NCBI GenBank assembly: GCA_027972325.1
Contig: JAPMOS010000003.1
Coordinates: forward strand, 124,001 to 188,000
Reading direction: 5' to 3'
DNA from: Paratrimastix pyriformis
Lineage: Eukaryota; Preaxostyla; Paratrimastigidae
Length of the DNA: 64,000 nucleotides
Shown in pieces: positions 12,253 to 23,003 of the stretch. The notes beneath the pieces were generated by a model, which saw only the letters and a list, made by a program, of their open reading frames with translations, made no database searches and was not told where the DNA came from. Numbering within the stretch: the first letter of the stretch is position 1; every line of letters begins with the position of its first letter. The position numbers were made by a program, and so were the translations under genes.

Positions 12253-13103
12253 ATGGAAGAGGGCGCCGACGCAACGAACTCACTCACCCGAACGGATGAA
12301 AACCCCGATCAGGGAAATCGTTTTATGGGGCAAAAGGAACGGCGCCGCAGCTCAGCCATCAAGCTTTTTCTGGGGGATTATTTTGGGCTGGGTACCAACC
12401 CAGGCGTCCAGAAGCTTCTTGCCAAACAGGGGGACAGAAGGGTACTCTTTTCCGATTTTGTTATTAAGGTCTCAATTTTCAGGACCACTTGTCTCAATCT
12501 CTCCCAAGGTGAATCGGAAACTTAAAATGCAAAAACGAGTCCTGTTGATTACAGATCTGGCGATTTATAACCTTGACCCCGGGAACTATAAATGCAAGCG
12601 GCGCATTCCTCTCCGCGAGCTGGGCTCCATCTGCCTCTCTCAGCTTTCGGATAATTTCTTCTCACTCCGTGTCCCCTCTGGTCTGTGCACACACACATAC
12701 ACACACACCGCTTATTGTCTCGCCCCTCGCTCAGAATATGATTACCTCATGGTTTCAGGCAAGAAAACAGGTCGGTCTCCTGCTCATGATAGTAGTTTCC
12801 CTGACAAATGAGATTCGCCACAGAAATTGTCACGATCCTCCATCAAGCTTTTCAACAATTAACCAACAGTCCTTTGCCGGTGGTTTTTGCCAATCACTTC
12901 GATTATCGAATCAATGCCGACACCATTCGGGAAATTCGGTTCACGAAGGTCGAGGGAGGTCTGCACTTGGAATGGAATGGAAGTTGGGGTGGTTGCGGGA
13001 AGGATGACGAAGATATTCCGATGTTCTCCCCAAGCCTCAGACCGATTTTCCTCTCTCTGGTGCAGGAGTTTCGACCCAGATTTTTACAAAGGCCAAGAAA
13101 TGA
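12253..13103 (+). CDS. Stand-alone myosin-I TH1 (tail homology 1) domain protein
   Basis: Five exons (12253-12468, 12509-12680, 12735-12770, 12824-12958, 13066-13103) join to 198 residues with an ATG start and TGA stop. The product is a myosin class I TH1 domain: a basic start (MGQKERRRSSAIKLFLGDY), RRVLFSDFVIKV, KRVLLITDLAIYNLDP, KRRIPLRELGSICLSQLSDN and DYLMVSGKKTEIV. TH1 domains bind acidic phospholipids and link myosin I to membranes. No motor, neck or IQ sequence lies in the 200 bp upstream, and the preceding gene is unrelated. The domain therefore seems to be a separate small protein, either free-standing or a decayed myosin. The intron at 12469-12508 is only 40 bp. Donors are GTCTCA, GTCTGT, GTCGGT and GTCTGC. 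Confidence 0.85.
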
Positions 13104-13524
13104 GACTGACTCTTTCTTCTTATGGAGAGTTAGAATTGGTTGTACTCTGATTGAACTGATATTTTGTTTTCTTACAAAACGTTTTCTTTTTCTTTTTTTT
13201 GTTGCTCTGGGGACAATTTCATTTTGATTGCCCCCCCCCCCTCCCCAATACATCGCCGCCGGAAATAATTCTTGTGTTCGGCTGAAGTGGGGGCACTAAC
13301 TACATGGTGGGGGACATTTCGTTCGGAATTCTGGTCTCCTGAAGTCACGCCGTACGCCGTGCCTGAAGATCCGCTTCACATCCCGCCAGAAGAGGTCCCG
13401 TGGAACGGATGAGACACAAAAAATCAGCACTCCGTCCAAACTTCTGAATCACTTTTAATTTGGTCGAGGCAAGAAGAGCCTCCTTCGACCCGGTAGTTTA
13501 TCCGAGTGTTTTCTCCGCACAACA
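13104..13524. other. Intergenic, upstream of eEF1B
   Basis: 421 bp, less GC-rich, with a C12 tract near 13231. No gene is visible. It should hold the TH1 terminator and the eEF1B promoter, but no motif is distinctive. Confidence 0.4.
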
Positions 13525-14413
13525 ATGGCTTGCGATCTTAAGGCCCTGAACCACGAGCTCTCCACCAAGTCTTACATTGTTGGGTCTGTTCGCCAAGTAT
13601 TTTGGGTGGTGGCACTGTTTAAAAATGAACGACTTTTTGACCAATTTCTTGATTCTCCTTCTTTAGGTTCCAGCCCACCCATGCCGATCTTCGCGTTCTG
13701 AAGACTATCCAGGGTGACGCCTCTGCGTTCCCTCATGTCATGCGCTGGATGAACCACATTCTCTCCTTCTCCCCCGCCGAGCAGGCCAGGTCTGTCCCGC
13801 GCGCGCGCGCCCACGCACATTCCCATATCACGATCGTTGCCGGCTTCCTCTCCACTTCCGGTGATTGGCATGCATAGCTGGCCTCGTGAGGAAGCCCCTG
13901 CCGCGACCGCCACTGCCCCTGCGAAGGCCGCCGAGGACGACCTCGACCTCTTTGGCGAATCTGAGACCGCCGAGGAGAAGGAGGCCCGTGAGGAGCGCGA
14001 GTTCGAGGCTCGTGCCAAGGCCGCCCAGGCCCGCATTGATGCGCGCAAGGCCGCCGCTGGCAAGGTTCCTGAGGTCCAGAAGTCCATGCTGGTCCTTGAT
14101 GTCAAGCCGTGGGACGATGAGACTGATCTTAAGGAGATGGAGCGCCGCATTCTTGAGATCCAAATGCCCGGCCTGACCTGGGGCAAGGCTGAGGCCAAGG
14201 AGATTGCCTATGGCATGAAGAAGCTTTGCATCGGCTGCGTCATTGAGGATGACCGCGTCTCCACCGACCTTCTGGAGGAGCGTGTTACTGCCATTGAAGA
14301 CCTTGTCCAGTCTATGGATATCGCCAGGTCTGTTTGTGAGCACAAACACGGGTCACTAATCTGACAACAAAACCTTTCCCTTCTCATCCCTACCCAGCTT
14401 CAACAAGCTTTGA
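13525..14413 (+). CDS. EEF1B: Translation elongation factor 1B, beta/delta-type GEF subunit
   Basis: Four exons, 13525-13583, 13667-13789, 13878-14327 and 14398-14413, close to 215 residues from ATG to TGA. The N-terminal GST-C-like segment (THADLRVLKTIQGD, FPHVMRWMNHI) is followed by an acidic/Ala-rich linker with DDLDLFGE. The guanine-exchange domain then follows: SMLVLDVKPWDDETDL, EGLTW-type LTWGKAEAKEIAYGMKKLCIG and a C terminus ending SFNKL. It recharges eEF1A with GTP in the cytosol. Length and motif order are normal for the family. All three introns start GTCTGT, which makes this gene the firmest evidence for the window's donor consensus. Confidence 0.97.
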
Positions 14414-14550
14414 AGACCCCGCTTTGGTTTTTTTTTCGGTTTTCTCGACCGGTTCTACACCGGCGATTCGATCGACATTCGTCTTGCTCACGGTTCGAAT
14501 ACGATGCTTTCGAGCTGGGGTTTTTTTTTGTGAGACAGGAGAGAATGTCA

Positions 14551-15030
14551 TCATAAATCGGGAATATCGTCATAGCTGTAGTTCGGGTCACCTTTCCACA
14601 CACGGTAGGCAATCCAGGTGACGTAGGATCCTGGTAGAAAACAAATTGCCCCGAGAACTGTCATTGGGTACCCCCGATCCCAGTACTGTGTTTTGATGAG
14701 TCCTGGGATTTCGAAAGGAAGAGATCAAAAATGGGATGGATGAGCTTCTCGGCGCGGACCTGTGAGGAAAGATATTCCAAAGAAAAGGAGCACAGTTCCT
14801 GTGGTAAAGAGAAAGAGTGCCAAGCCGATCGCCTTCCAAGGAACTCGCAACTGGTAATGGACCGGAGCAAACCGGTCATCATGAACGTCCTCTTCGTTAT
14901 CGCCGTCCACAAACCCCCCCATGTCGGGGGTCGATCCGTGAGATCCCTGGAGGATCTCATCACTCACGGCGCGGAGAGGCACCATTTCTTCCGCATCCTC
15001 AGTTGGAGGAGTGGATATTCGCTGGTGCAT
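14551..15030 (-). CDS. TMEM230: TMEM230 family membrane protein
   Basis: Two exons (15030-14760, 14702-14551) give 140 residues from ATG to TGA. There are two transmembrane segments: VPWKAIGLALFLFTTGTVLLF and the one around MTVLGAICFLPGSYVTW. The diagnostic C terminus is YSYDDIPDL, matching the family signature YSYDDIPDF. TMEM230 proteins sit on secretory and recycling vesicles. The frame is open upstream to a GTG near 15114, but 15030 is the first ATG. The donor is GTCCGC. The gene converges on eEF1B, with 137 bp between the stops, and is head-to-head with NOC3. Confidence 0.88.
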
Positions 15031-15134
15031 GATGAATGGCCCGGAGGAGAAGAGCCGGGAAGGGGAAATGACGACGGGCCGAGCGAATTCACCCCGAAGG
15101 GTTTCAGCCACCACAGAAGGATTGAGACTTGGGG
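15031..15134. promoter_or_regulatory. Shared divergent promoter, TMEM230 / NOC3
   Basis: Only 104 bp separate the ATG codons of two genes on opposite strands, so this space must hold both transcription starts, unless the genes have upstream non-coding exons. No TATA-like word was seen. Confidence 0.5.
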
Positions 15135-18100
15135 ATGGAGGACCTTGCCCAGTTTACCATTGATGACAGCAAGGAACAGTTAGCAGGCTTTGCCAGCGCT
15201 ATCCAGCAGACACCCGAGAAATCTGTCTGCTTGGTGCCTCTCCCACTCAGCATGTTTTTTCCTCACTACTTTCACTTCCCAGATCGATTCTGTCGAGAAG
15301 ATTCACGAGTTTTGCTCCCACCCTGACAGCACCATTGCCAAACTCGCCCTTCTGACCGAAGTTGTGGTGTTCAAGGATATCATTCCCGGGTTTGGATCTC
15401 CGTCTTCTCACAGCTTTGATCCGACTGTCCCGCCCGACTTTCCAGGTACCAAATTCACAGCCACACCGACGAAGATGAGCGGCAACTCTCCCAGGGTGTG
15501 CAGATTCTGCACAACTTCGAGCGGAAGCTGCTGCGGAACTACCAGAAGTTCCTCAAGTTCCTCGAGCGGTGCCTCAAGATCGCCTCGCTCCGCCCCACGG
15601 CCGCCGAGGCCCTCTGCGCGCTGATGGTGACCCACCCGCACTTCAACTTCTTCGGGAACATTGTGGGGGCCGTCGTCCCGCTGCTCCTCGACCCGCTCCT
15701 CGTCCGCCCCGCCCCCGGCCCCGCCCCCGCCCTCTCGCCCTCGGCCCCGCCCTCTCGCCTCACTCTCGCCGCCCTCGCCCTCTCGCCCCTCTTCCATCAA
15801 GCATCAACAACAGGGGTTGTTTTGCGGAGCCCTTCATCGATTTGGTCTCTCTGCCCCTGCCCCTGCCCCTGTGACCCTACCCCTGCCCCTGTGCCCCTGC
15901 CCCTGTGCCCCTGCCCCTGTGCCTCTGGTGGCGGGCAGTGCCCCGTGGTGTGCGGGTCCTTCAAGGAGCTCTTCCTGAACGACCCGGCCCAGGAGGCCAC
16001 CCTGGAGGTGGTCGAGAAGGTGGCCACCCTGATCGCCCGCCACCCCAAGCGCATCCCGCCCCTGGTCCGCCACCCACCACCCGCCACACACCACCACACA
16101 CCACCCACCACGCAGGCCGGGTGCCCCTCCTCTCGGCCGCCCCTCACGGTTTCCTCCTCCTCGGGGCCCGTGGCTGGGCAGGTTGTGGAGACGCTGAGCG
16201 GGTGGGTGCGTGTGGACCTGCCCTCGAGCAGCCAGCTGCACGACGAGCGGGGCGAGGAGCGGATGGTGGAGCTGGAGCAGCGCCGCTTCGAGGAGATCAA
16301 CCGACGCCACGAGGTGCGCCTCGACAAGAAGGCCCTCGAGGAGGAGCGCCGCTTCCACCGCGACCTGGCCCAGACCAAGCTCACCCGCGACATCGCCCAG
16401 CGGCAGCGCGTCGTCCGTCGCCCGCCCCCGCCCGCCCCCGCCCGCCCCAGATGCCCCAGATGCCGATCTGGCCCGGCCCCGATGGCGACCCCCCGCTCCG
16501 ACTGCCGGGCCGCTCACCTCTTCTCGTGGCGCGTCCCTGCCCTGCCCTGGCTGCGGGTGCGGGTGCGGGTGGTGTGTGTCCATGCCCCTGCCTGGCCAGG
16601 GGACGGCCCTGCTACGGGCGCTGGTGCGGGCCTTCACGGCCGTGCTGGACATCCCCTCGTCGCCCCTGCTGGTGCCGGCCCTGGGGGGGCTCTCGCGCCT
16701 GGCGGCCCACCTGAACATCGAGCTGATCAGCGACCTGGTCATGCACGTCCGGGCCCTGCTCTCCGAGCAGCTCCTCATCCGCCAGCGCCTCGAGGCCGAC
16801 CAGCAGGCCGGCCGCCCCCAGGGCCCCGAGGGGGCCGCCCCGGGCGGGGAGGACGGGGCCGTGGCCATGCCGCTGCTGCCCTTCGCCACGGCCGTCTCGC
16901 TGGTCGACTCGGCCCTGCAGATGCTCGCCACCCACGGCCCGTGCACACGCCCTCCCACACACGCAACACCCCCCCCCCCCCCCCCCCCCAGGGACGGTGT
17001 GGCTTGACGGTTTGGACGGTCGGTGGCCGGTTTGGTGTGGTGTGGGCTGGGCGGCGGGTGGGCTGGGCGGGCGCAGGGGAGGCGCTGCAGATCGACCCGC
17101 ACACGCTCTACTGCGCCCTCTACAGCCGCCTCCCCGAGTGGCCCCAGGCCCACCGCCAGGCCCTGGCCATGCCCCGGACGCCCCGCCTGCGGGCGGCCGA
17201 TGAGCGGGCCGGGCCCCACAAGCGGCGCCGGGTGGCCGGGGCCGAGGGCGAGGAGGACGAGGAGGACGAGCGGGGGCCCATCGACTGGGCGGCCCTCGAG
17301 CAGCTGGCCGCCCAGGCCCACGAGCGGGCCGCGGCCCTCGACCTGACCGTCGTCCGCTGCCTCGACACCATCACACGCCGCGCCAAGACGGTCCGCCACA
17401 AGCCCGGCCCGGGGGTGGGGTGGGGGTGGGGGGGGGGGGGGGGGGGGCTGGTGGATCCGGCTCGGCCGCCCGCTGGCGTGGAGGTGTTGTGGGCGGCTCC
17501 TCGGCTGACGTTGACCCCCGTGGGTGTGGGGCGTGCGGGCAGCTGTCGGTTGCCCGGGCTGCGGGCCTGGCCAAGCAGCTGCTGGGGGTGGCGCTGCACC
17601 TGCCCCCCGCGGGCGCCTGTGCGGCCCTGGCGGCCTTCCGGCTGCTGCTGCAGCAGATCCCCGGCGCCCGGGCGCTGGTCTCGAGCGAGAGCCCCCCCAG
17701 CTGCATCGTCTACCGGCCCGACTCGGCCGACCCCGACCGGTGCGGCGCCCTGGGCTCCTGCGCATGGGACCTCCACCTCCTCGCCGTCCGCACCCCCCGC
17801 CGCACTTGCCCCCGCCACACTTGCCCCCGCCGCACTTGCCCCACATGCTCCCGCCCAACCCTCTTCTGCGCCGCGGCAGTCGGTGACCTGGTCCTTTGTC
17901 TTTGTGGCTGCTGGTCCTTTGTGGCTGCTGGGCTGGCGGGGGGGCTGGCGGGGGCAGCGGCACGAGCACCCCCTGGTGGCGGCCTCGGCCCGGCAGGCGC
18001 TGGGCCTGAAGACGCTGCCCTTCACCCAGACGCCCTCGGTCGTCTATCGGGAGGTCGCCCGGCATGCGGCCGCGGATGAGCCCCTGCCCGAGCCCGCCGC

Positions 18101-18518
18101 CCCCCGCAGCCGCGCCTCGGGCCGCAAGCGGGCCGCCCCGGACTCCCTGCTCGCCGCCGCGGCTGCCGAGGAGGCGGAGGAGGCCGCCCGGGACGGGGAG
18201 GCGGTGCGGGAGCAGGAGGAGCTGGCCCGGGAGCAGGAGACCCTCGGCCAGAACCAGCGCGAGGCCGAGCGCGAGCTGGCCCTCCTCGAGGCCCAGGCTG
18301 CCGTCGACCAGCCCGACCAGGACCCCCAGGGCACAGCCACCGGCCCGCCGAGGGGCGGCCGAGGGGGCAGGGGCGGTCGCGGGGGCCGTGGGGGCAGGGG
18401 AGGCCGTGGAGGCCGTGGAGGCCGTGGAGGCAGGGGAGGCCGGGGAGGCCGTGGGGGCCGGGGAGGCCGGGGAGGCAGAGGAAGGGGCAGGGGCGGCCGG
18501 GGCGGGCAGCCCCAGTGA
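15135..18518 (+). CDS. NOC3: Nucleolar complex protein 3 (NOC3) homologue
   Basis: A multi-exon gene. The first exons, 15135-15224, 15283-15389, 15446-15701, 15939-16064 and 16182 to about 16412, close in frame. The NOC3 hallmark KLALLTEVVVFKDIIPGY is visible, then EDERQLSQGVQILHNFERKLLRNYQKFLKFLE, FNFFGNIVGAVVPLL, CGSFKELFLNDPAQEATLEVVEKV, the basic helix FEEINRRHEVRLDKKALEEERRFH and SVARAAGLAKQLLGVALHLPP. The C terminus adds an acidic coiled segment and an RGG/GRGG tail encoded by near-perfect GGC-rich repeats (about 18355-18515). NOC3 acts in nucleolar assembly and export of 60S subunits, with a reported second role in replication licensing. One donor here (15390) is GTTTGG, a rare exception. 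The exon border near 16600 is not resolved. Confidence 0.9.
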
Positions 18519-18649
18519 GGCCATCGGGGCGTGCCTGCTGGCCCGCTGGCGGATTCCGTCCCCATCTCGGGTGCGGCCCTCCATCCGTCCCCCACCCCGT
18601 CCGGGGCCGGGCGCACCTTCCCCCTGGAGAGGCTGCTGGGGCCGCCGAT

Positions 18650-18864
18650 TAGAGTTGCACGAAAGTTGTAAAAAAGGAGAAAGAAGTGGAGAAAGAAAAA
18701 AGAAAGTGAGAAAGAAAAAAGTAAATTTTTTGTCGTTGCGTTTGTGCACGAGGGACAGTCTGGGACTCGAGGCGAGAGGTCTTTCTTGGGTGGAGAAAAA
18801 AAAGAAGAAAGAAAGTGGAGAAAAGAAAAAAGAAGAAGAAAGCAACTTTTTTCGTGCAACTCTA
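18650..18864. mobile_element. MITE-like element with ~15-bp terminal inverted repeats
   Basis: A 215-bp block begins TAGAGTTGCACGAAA and ends with its exact reverse complement TTTCGTGCAACTCTA. Inside, one strand is almost pure purine (AAGAAAGTGGAGAAAAG-like). There is no coding capacity. Its sharp AT-rich composition contrasts with the GC-rich flanks. The ends are consistent with TA or TTA target duplications of a Tc1/mariner-type non-autonomous element, but the duplication cannot be told apart from the palindrome itself. Confidence 0.7.
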
Positions 18865-19239
18865 TTTGAGGGGCTGCTTGTGTCGCGCCCCGGACGCCCC
18901 TCTCGGCGCCACGTTCACGCTGGTCACGATGATCGTTGTGCTTCACGATGCCCCCCGCCCCGGTCGCCCGCCCTCACGCTGGCCCGCCGAGGTCCTTGAG
19001 CGATGCCTTTCGGTTGGAGCGCTTCCTCTTCTCTTCCTCGGTCCCCGTCCGTCCGGGAACATGGCGCCACGACGAGAAGAGGAGCAGAAACCGAACGGAA
19101 AAGGGGGGGAAGGAGGAAACCGGCGAACAGAAGGAGCAGGGAGGGAGCATGGGCCGGGGGTCGGGCGGCAGCATCGCGAGCGGCGAGCCCAAGGCGACAA
19201 CCCGCAAACGATGGGGACCAATGACGGCCTGCTTGCCGC
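18865..19239. other. Intergenic, no feature seen
   Basis: 375 bp between the MITE and the SFT2 stop. Only antisense open frames created by base composition are present. Confidence 0.4.
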
Positions 19240-19891
19240 TCACTTGTTGAAGCACGAGGAGAAGCACGCCTTCACGGCCCGACGGGCGTACGGGATGTAG
19301 CTCAGGATGTACCTGCGGGGGCGGGGCGGGGCGGGGGAAGGCCAGCGCTCGGGACGGGAGGGCGGAGGGAAGGCAGACCATATCAGGGCGCAGAACTGAA
19401 TGACGATGAAGATGATCACCAGCACCACACTCCGAACAGGGGCAAAGAGAGCGAAAAACAGCGTCAGAACCATCGCTCCAACGTACACCAGCGTGGCGAT
19501 AATGCGGGTGGGTTTGAAGAAAAGCTTCAGCTGGCGTGTGGGACCCACCAGGAAGAAGGTCGAGCAAACGGCACCAATATTGCCGGCTGTTCCCAAGAAG
19601 TGTATGCCAACGGAGAAAGAACGAACGGACCAGTATACAAGAGGGCAAATGGGGTGGCGTTCGTCACAATGAGCATCACAAAGAAACCAGACACAATGGA
19701 GCACACAAGAGCGACACCCAAGGAAATGCAGAAGCCAATCATTCTCTGAAAGGGATTCAGCAAGTGGTCACCGCAGTAAGAATCGACCAGACAGTCTTAA
19801 ATGAGCAAGTAAATTTTTCGTTGAGGCTTTGCCAGATGCTATCTTCCTCAGAATCCCCATCGCTGGAGGACCAGAGACCTTTGAGAGGCAT
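19240..19891 (-). CDS. SFT2: SFT2 family vesicle transport protein
   Basis: Four exons (19891-19793, 19745-19631, 19586-19379, 19312-19240) give 164 residues from ATG to TGA. Four transmembrane helices are visible, with the family motifs KTRMIGFCISLGVALVC, ATPFALLYTAGNIGAVCSTFFLVGP-TRQLKLFF and WYILSYIPYARRAVK. The N terminus is short and acidic (DGDSEEDS). SFT2 proteins act in fusion of endosome-derived vesicles with the Golgi. Donors are GTCTGG, GTCCGT and GTCTGC. Frame closure over three introns with every family motif intact makes the model secure. Confidence 0.93.
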
Positions 19892-20038
19892 GACGGCTTT
19901 GTTTTTCGCAGAGGCCTGCTTCACCTTTGTGATCGACTATTCTCAACTGGTTTTTGGAAAGGCCCGACTCCCTTATCGTTCCTTGCTCGAGATCGACCAC
20001 CGAATCTTGTTTTTAAAAAATACAACATCGCCAATCGT

Positions 20039-21240
20039 CTATTGGGCTTCGGCAGCGGGACTTGTGGCCGCATCGGGAGCGGGGGCGCTGGCAGCGGCAG
20101 CGGCTTCCTGTCCGGGGATTGCGTTGACGAAGAGCCATCGGTTCAAGGGTGTCTCGGCCTTGTGGTTATCGAGCGAGTTTTTGCAGAAGGCCTGCCAAGA
20201 CAAAAAGGTGAGTTCACCTCCCAGGCAACACCGGCAGACGGACCTCAAGCTCAACACCAAAATCGTTCCGGTAGAGGACATTGTCGCAAGCAAGACTGAC
20301 GTTGGACTGGGAGTGCCGCACAATGCACAACGCGTTGGCCTGGGGAAGAACGTTCGAAATTCAAAGGGACGACCGAGGAGGCCCGACAGACAGGGATGGG
20401 GTCGCCCTCGGCCTCAAAGCGGAGCCTGGGATCAACATGGAGAACCTTCCAGCAGGCCTCGTAGCCCTTGCGAGGCGACAGGAAGACGAGCTGGTTGTGG
20501 GTGTACCGGCTGGAAAGTTGCATGGTACCCAGCATCGAACAGAGGTAGAGCTGCGGATGAAACGATCCGCCAAAATTGGCAGAGACCCAGCTCGTAGAGA
20601 CTTTTCTTCGGCAAGAAACAGACCGAAGGATCAGTGTACGATGGGTACGTCTGGAGAACAAAGTTTTGCCCGAAGTGGACGACTTCGTTTTTGCGGTCAT
20701 TGGTGCCCTCGTGCTGAGCCTCGGGGCGGGCGATTACGAAACAATTCCGAGCAACAGGAGTCGATTCGCGGGTACCCGTCACTGCGAAACCCATGCTCGT
20801 TCCAGAAAACTAGACGCCGCTTATATCAACATCCGCACAAATTTAAGAAGCAGACCGGAATTGTGTCCCCAAGATCAGTGGCGAGGACACTTTGCGTATG
20901 AGGGTTCGCCAATTGAATGGTGTCCCCGAAGTGGAGAAATTCACCAGTGGAAAGCTCGGCCTAAGGCGGCGGGGGTAATGGTCAAAAAAAGTCGGTGAAA
21001 AGCTAGATCTCGACCGGAGCAAGAGCAAGACGATGTTTTTCCTCGAGTTTATGGACGAGCAAGTCGCCAGACTCGCGACGGGCCTGAAAGTCTCTCAGAA
21101 GAGTCTATGCAGGAGGACATTGTGTCGACTTCGGCCATTTTTCGCTGGAAAAAAAGGACCTTCTGGAGTTCAAGCTCTTCCGACCAGTTGTTGATGCGGA
21201 CAGTGGGAAGACCGTAGGAACCTTTGCCCGGAGCGGCCAT
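20039..21240 (-). CDS. CFAP161: Cilia- and flagella-associated protein 161 homologue
   Basis: ATG at 21240, with about eight to nine short exons. The readable order matches CFAP161: SYGLPTVRINNWSEELELQK, TLLRDFQARRESGDLLVHKLEEKH, STGEFLHFGDTIQLANPHT, a segment with TPVARNCFVIARPE, VVHFGQNFVL, LGTMQLSSRYTHNQLVFLSP, YEACWKVLHVDPRLRFEAEGDP, ANALCIVRHSQSNVSLACDN, FLSWQAFCKNSLDNHKAET and NRWLFVNAIPG. It ends in an Ala-rich tail and TAG at 20039. CFAP161 is a microtubule inner protein of axonemal doublets. Its presence says the organism builds a motile flagellum at some stage. Most donors are GTCYG; one is GTCCTT. Confidence 0.88.
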
Positions 21241-21383
21241 CAGATTTTAAACGGGAAAGAATAGACAGTGCCCTGGCGTACCCTACTGTTCCGAATTAAA
21301 AATTCGTTGACAATACGGCCGAAGGCGATAGGAGCCAGCAGGATGCCGAAGTTCCTGAGCCACCGCTTCTCGGACTCGCTGGT

Positions 21384-23003
21384 GTGACTCCATTTCCTGA
21401 TTCGATCGATCTGACCGAAGATAGTGGATCTCAAATCGTCTTGCCCGTTGAACCGCCATCCAGCACTCTCAAACCTCCATTTTTGCTTGATGGTGATGAG
21501 TCCAGCAGTAGCGAGGACCTACAAATCGTCTCGCATCCACCTCCGCCTTCATCGCCTCCCTCCGAAGATGTGTCCCAGGAAGCCCCGCCTCCCGAAAGTG
21601 TTGTGTCCAACCCTGGCTTCTTCTCCCTGGATTTGTCTGACATCGGCCCAGACATCCTTCACCCCAAGGCGGCACGCAGACGAGGTCGCAGGATGGCCAC
21701 CCGGCCGCCCCACCGCGCGGCCCGGCGGCCCGAGTCGGCGCCCACGCCGCCCCTGATCCGGTCGCCTCCGCCGGTTTCCCCCAGCCGCACCGACCCCCCG
21801 CCGGCCAGTCCACTCGTGCTGGCATCGAGCCTCGGGGTGGCGCGTCCCTTAGAGCGGGCCCCATCCCCGTCTCCACCCCCGTCCCCATCCTCCGCATCCC
21901 CATCCGCATCCGGGGGGTGGCGGCGGAGGCCCCGCAGAAAGTCGCCTCCCACTCACGGCCCCCCGGCCCCCGAAGGAGCGCTCTCATCAGCGCCCGTCGT
22001 CATCGTCCTGGACGACGACGAGGATGATGGCCGCGCGGCGGAAGGGGTTGGCCCGGGTGGGCCGGGCGGCTCGCTGCCGGTCGTCTCGGGGGCCCCCAGC
22101 GACCCCATCCCCATCGCCGACTCCGATTCAAATCCGATCCCCGACCCCGGCGCCACGCCGACCGATGCCGATCCCGGTGCCGATGCCGGCGAGCCCCTCT
22201 CGCCCCTGGCGCCCGATAGTCCGTCATACGCCACCACAGCATCAGGGCCAGGGCCAGGGCCGCCAGGGCCGCCAGGGCCAGGGCCAGGGCCAGGGCCAGG
22301 GCCAGGGCCAGGGCCAGGGCCAGGGCCAGGGCCAGGGCCAGGGCCAGGGCCAGGGCCAGGGCCAGGGCCAGGGCCAGGGCCAGGGCCCAAGCAGCCGCCT
22401 CTGGTGCCGCGGCCGCAGATCGTCTTCGGGCCCCTCGGCCGGCGCCCTCCCCCTCCCGCATCGACCGCCGAACCTGCGGCCCCTCCCCCGCGCACTCCCC
22501 CGCCCACCGAGTCCGTGCCCAAGACGGCCTCCAGCCCCGCCCCGGCGGCCCCGGACAAGGCCCCCTCCGGGTCGGCCGTCGAGGCGAAGAAGCCCCCCGC
22601 CGACCCCGAGGAGGCGCTCGCCCTGCAGATCGAGGGCCTCATCGCCCAGTCTGCGGGCCTCGCCGCTGCCCCCTGCGCCGCCCTTTGCCCCGCCCCACCG
22701 ATGATTGACCCCTCCATCCTCCATCCTCCCTCCTCCCTCGGGGTACAGACTTCGCTGCGTGCTCTGCAAGAAGTCCCCCATCGTCGAGCTGGCCTGCACG
22801 ATCTGTCTGCACGCTTCCCCCACCGCGCGCCTTGGCACCGGCCTCAGCGCGGACCGGCCTCACTCGCCCCGGGTGGACTGTGTGCAGGCGGGCACGTCTA
22901 CTGCCGGCGGTGCATCGCAGCCCACCTCCGCCGGGCGCACCGGTGCCCCGCCTGCAGGCGGCGCCTCGGGCCGGCCGACTTCCACCCGCTGTACTTCCGC
23001 TGA
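21384..23003 (+). CDS. RNF4-like SUMO-targeted ubiquitin ligase (RING E3)
   Basis: The final exons are firm: up to 22648, then 22749-22804, then 22888-23003. They join a RING finger reading LRCVLCKKSPIVELACTIC, GHVYCRRC and CPACRRRLGPADFHPLYFR. The tail resembles RNF4 (YHPIYI at its end). The N-terminal half is disordered and carries SUMO-interacting-motif candidates: SIDLTEDS near the start, SQIVLPVE and VVIVLDDDEDD at about 21996-22028. STUbLs ubiquitinate poly-SUMOylated proteins in the nucleus. A (GGGCCA)n hexamer tract (22246-22388) encodes a long Gly-Pro repeat. The frame is open from 21384 (a GTG). No in-frame ATG precedes the conserved part, so the true start is probably in an unresolved upstream exon. 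Confidence 0.8.
   Translation: MTPFPDSIDLTEDSGSQIVLPVEPPSSTLKPPFLLDGDESSSSEDLQIVSHPPPPSSPPSEDVSQEAPPPESVVSNPGFFSLDLSDIGPDILHPKAARRRGRRMATRPPHRAARRPESAPTPPLIRSPPPVSPSRTDPPPASPLVLASSLGVARPLERAPSPSPPPSPSSASPSASGGWRRRPRRKSPPTHGPPAPEGALSSAPVVIVLDDDEDDGRAAEGVGPGGPGGSLPVVSGAPSDPIPIADSDSNPIPDPGATPTDADPGADAGEPLSPLAPDSPSYATTASGPGPGPPGPPGPGPGPGPGPGPGPGPGPGPGPGPGPGPGPGPGPGPGPKQPPLVPRPQIVFGPLGRRPPPPASTAEPAAPPPRTPPPTESVPKTASSPAPAAPDKAPSGSAVEAKKPPADPEEALALQIEGLIAQSAGLAAAPCAALCPAPPMIDPSILHPPSSLGVQTSLRALQEVPHRRAGLHDLSARFPHRAPWHRPQRGPASLAPGGLCAGGHVYCRRCIAAHLRRAHRCPACRRRLGPADFHPLYFR
22246..22390 (+). repeat. (GGGCCA)n hexanucleotide, about 23 copies, coding Gly-Pro
   Basis: A near-perfect hexamer array inside the RNF4-like gene, in frame with the SIM and RING regions. 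It adds a flexible Gly-Pro linker. It could equally be a length-variable insertion. Confidence 0.9.

Noticed and set aside
16000-18845. 1,000-residue minus-strand ORF over NOC3
   Set aside because: It is the shadow of NOC3 exons and GC-rich introns. The + strand carries conserved motifs in order.
21240-21434. Minus-strand ORF between CFAP161 and the RING gene (text RKWSHTSESEKRWLRNFG)
   Set aside because: It has no ATG, no family resemblance, and lies on the antisense strand of the likely 5' part of the RING gene.
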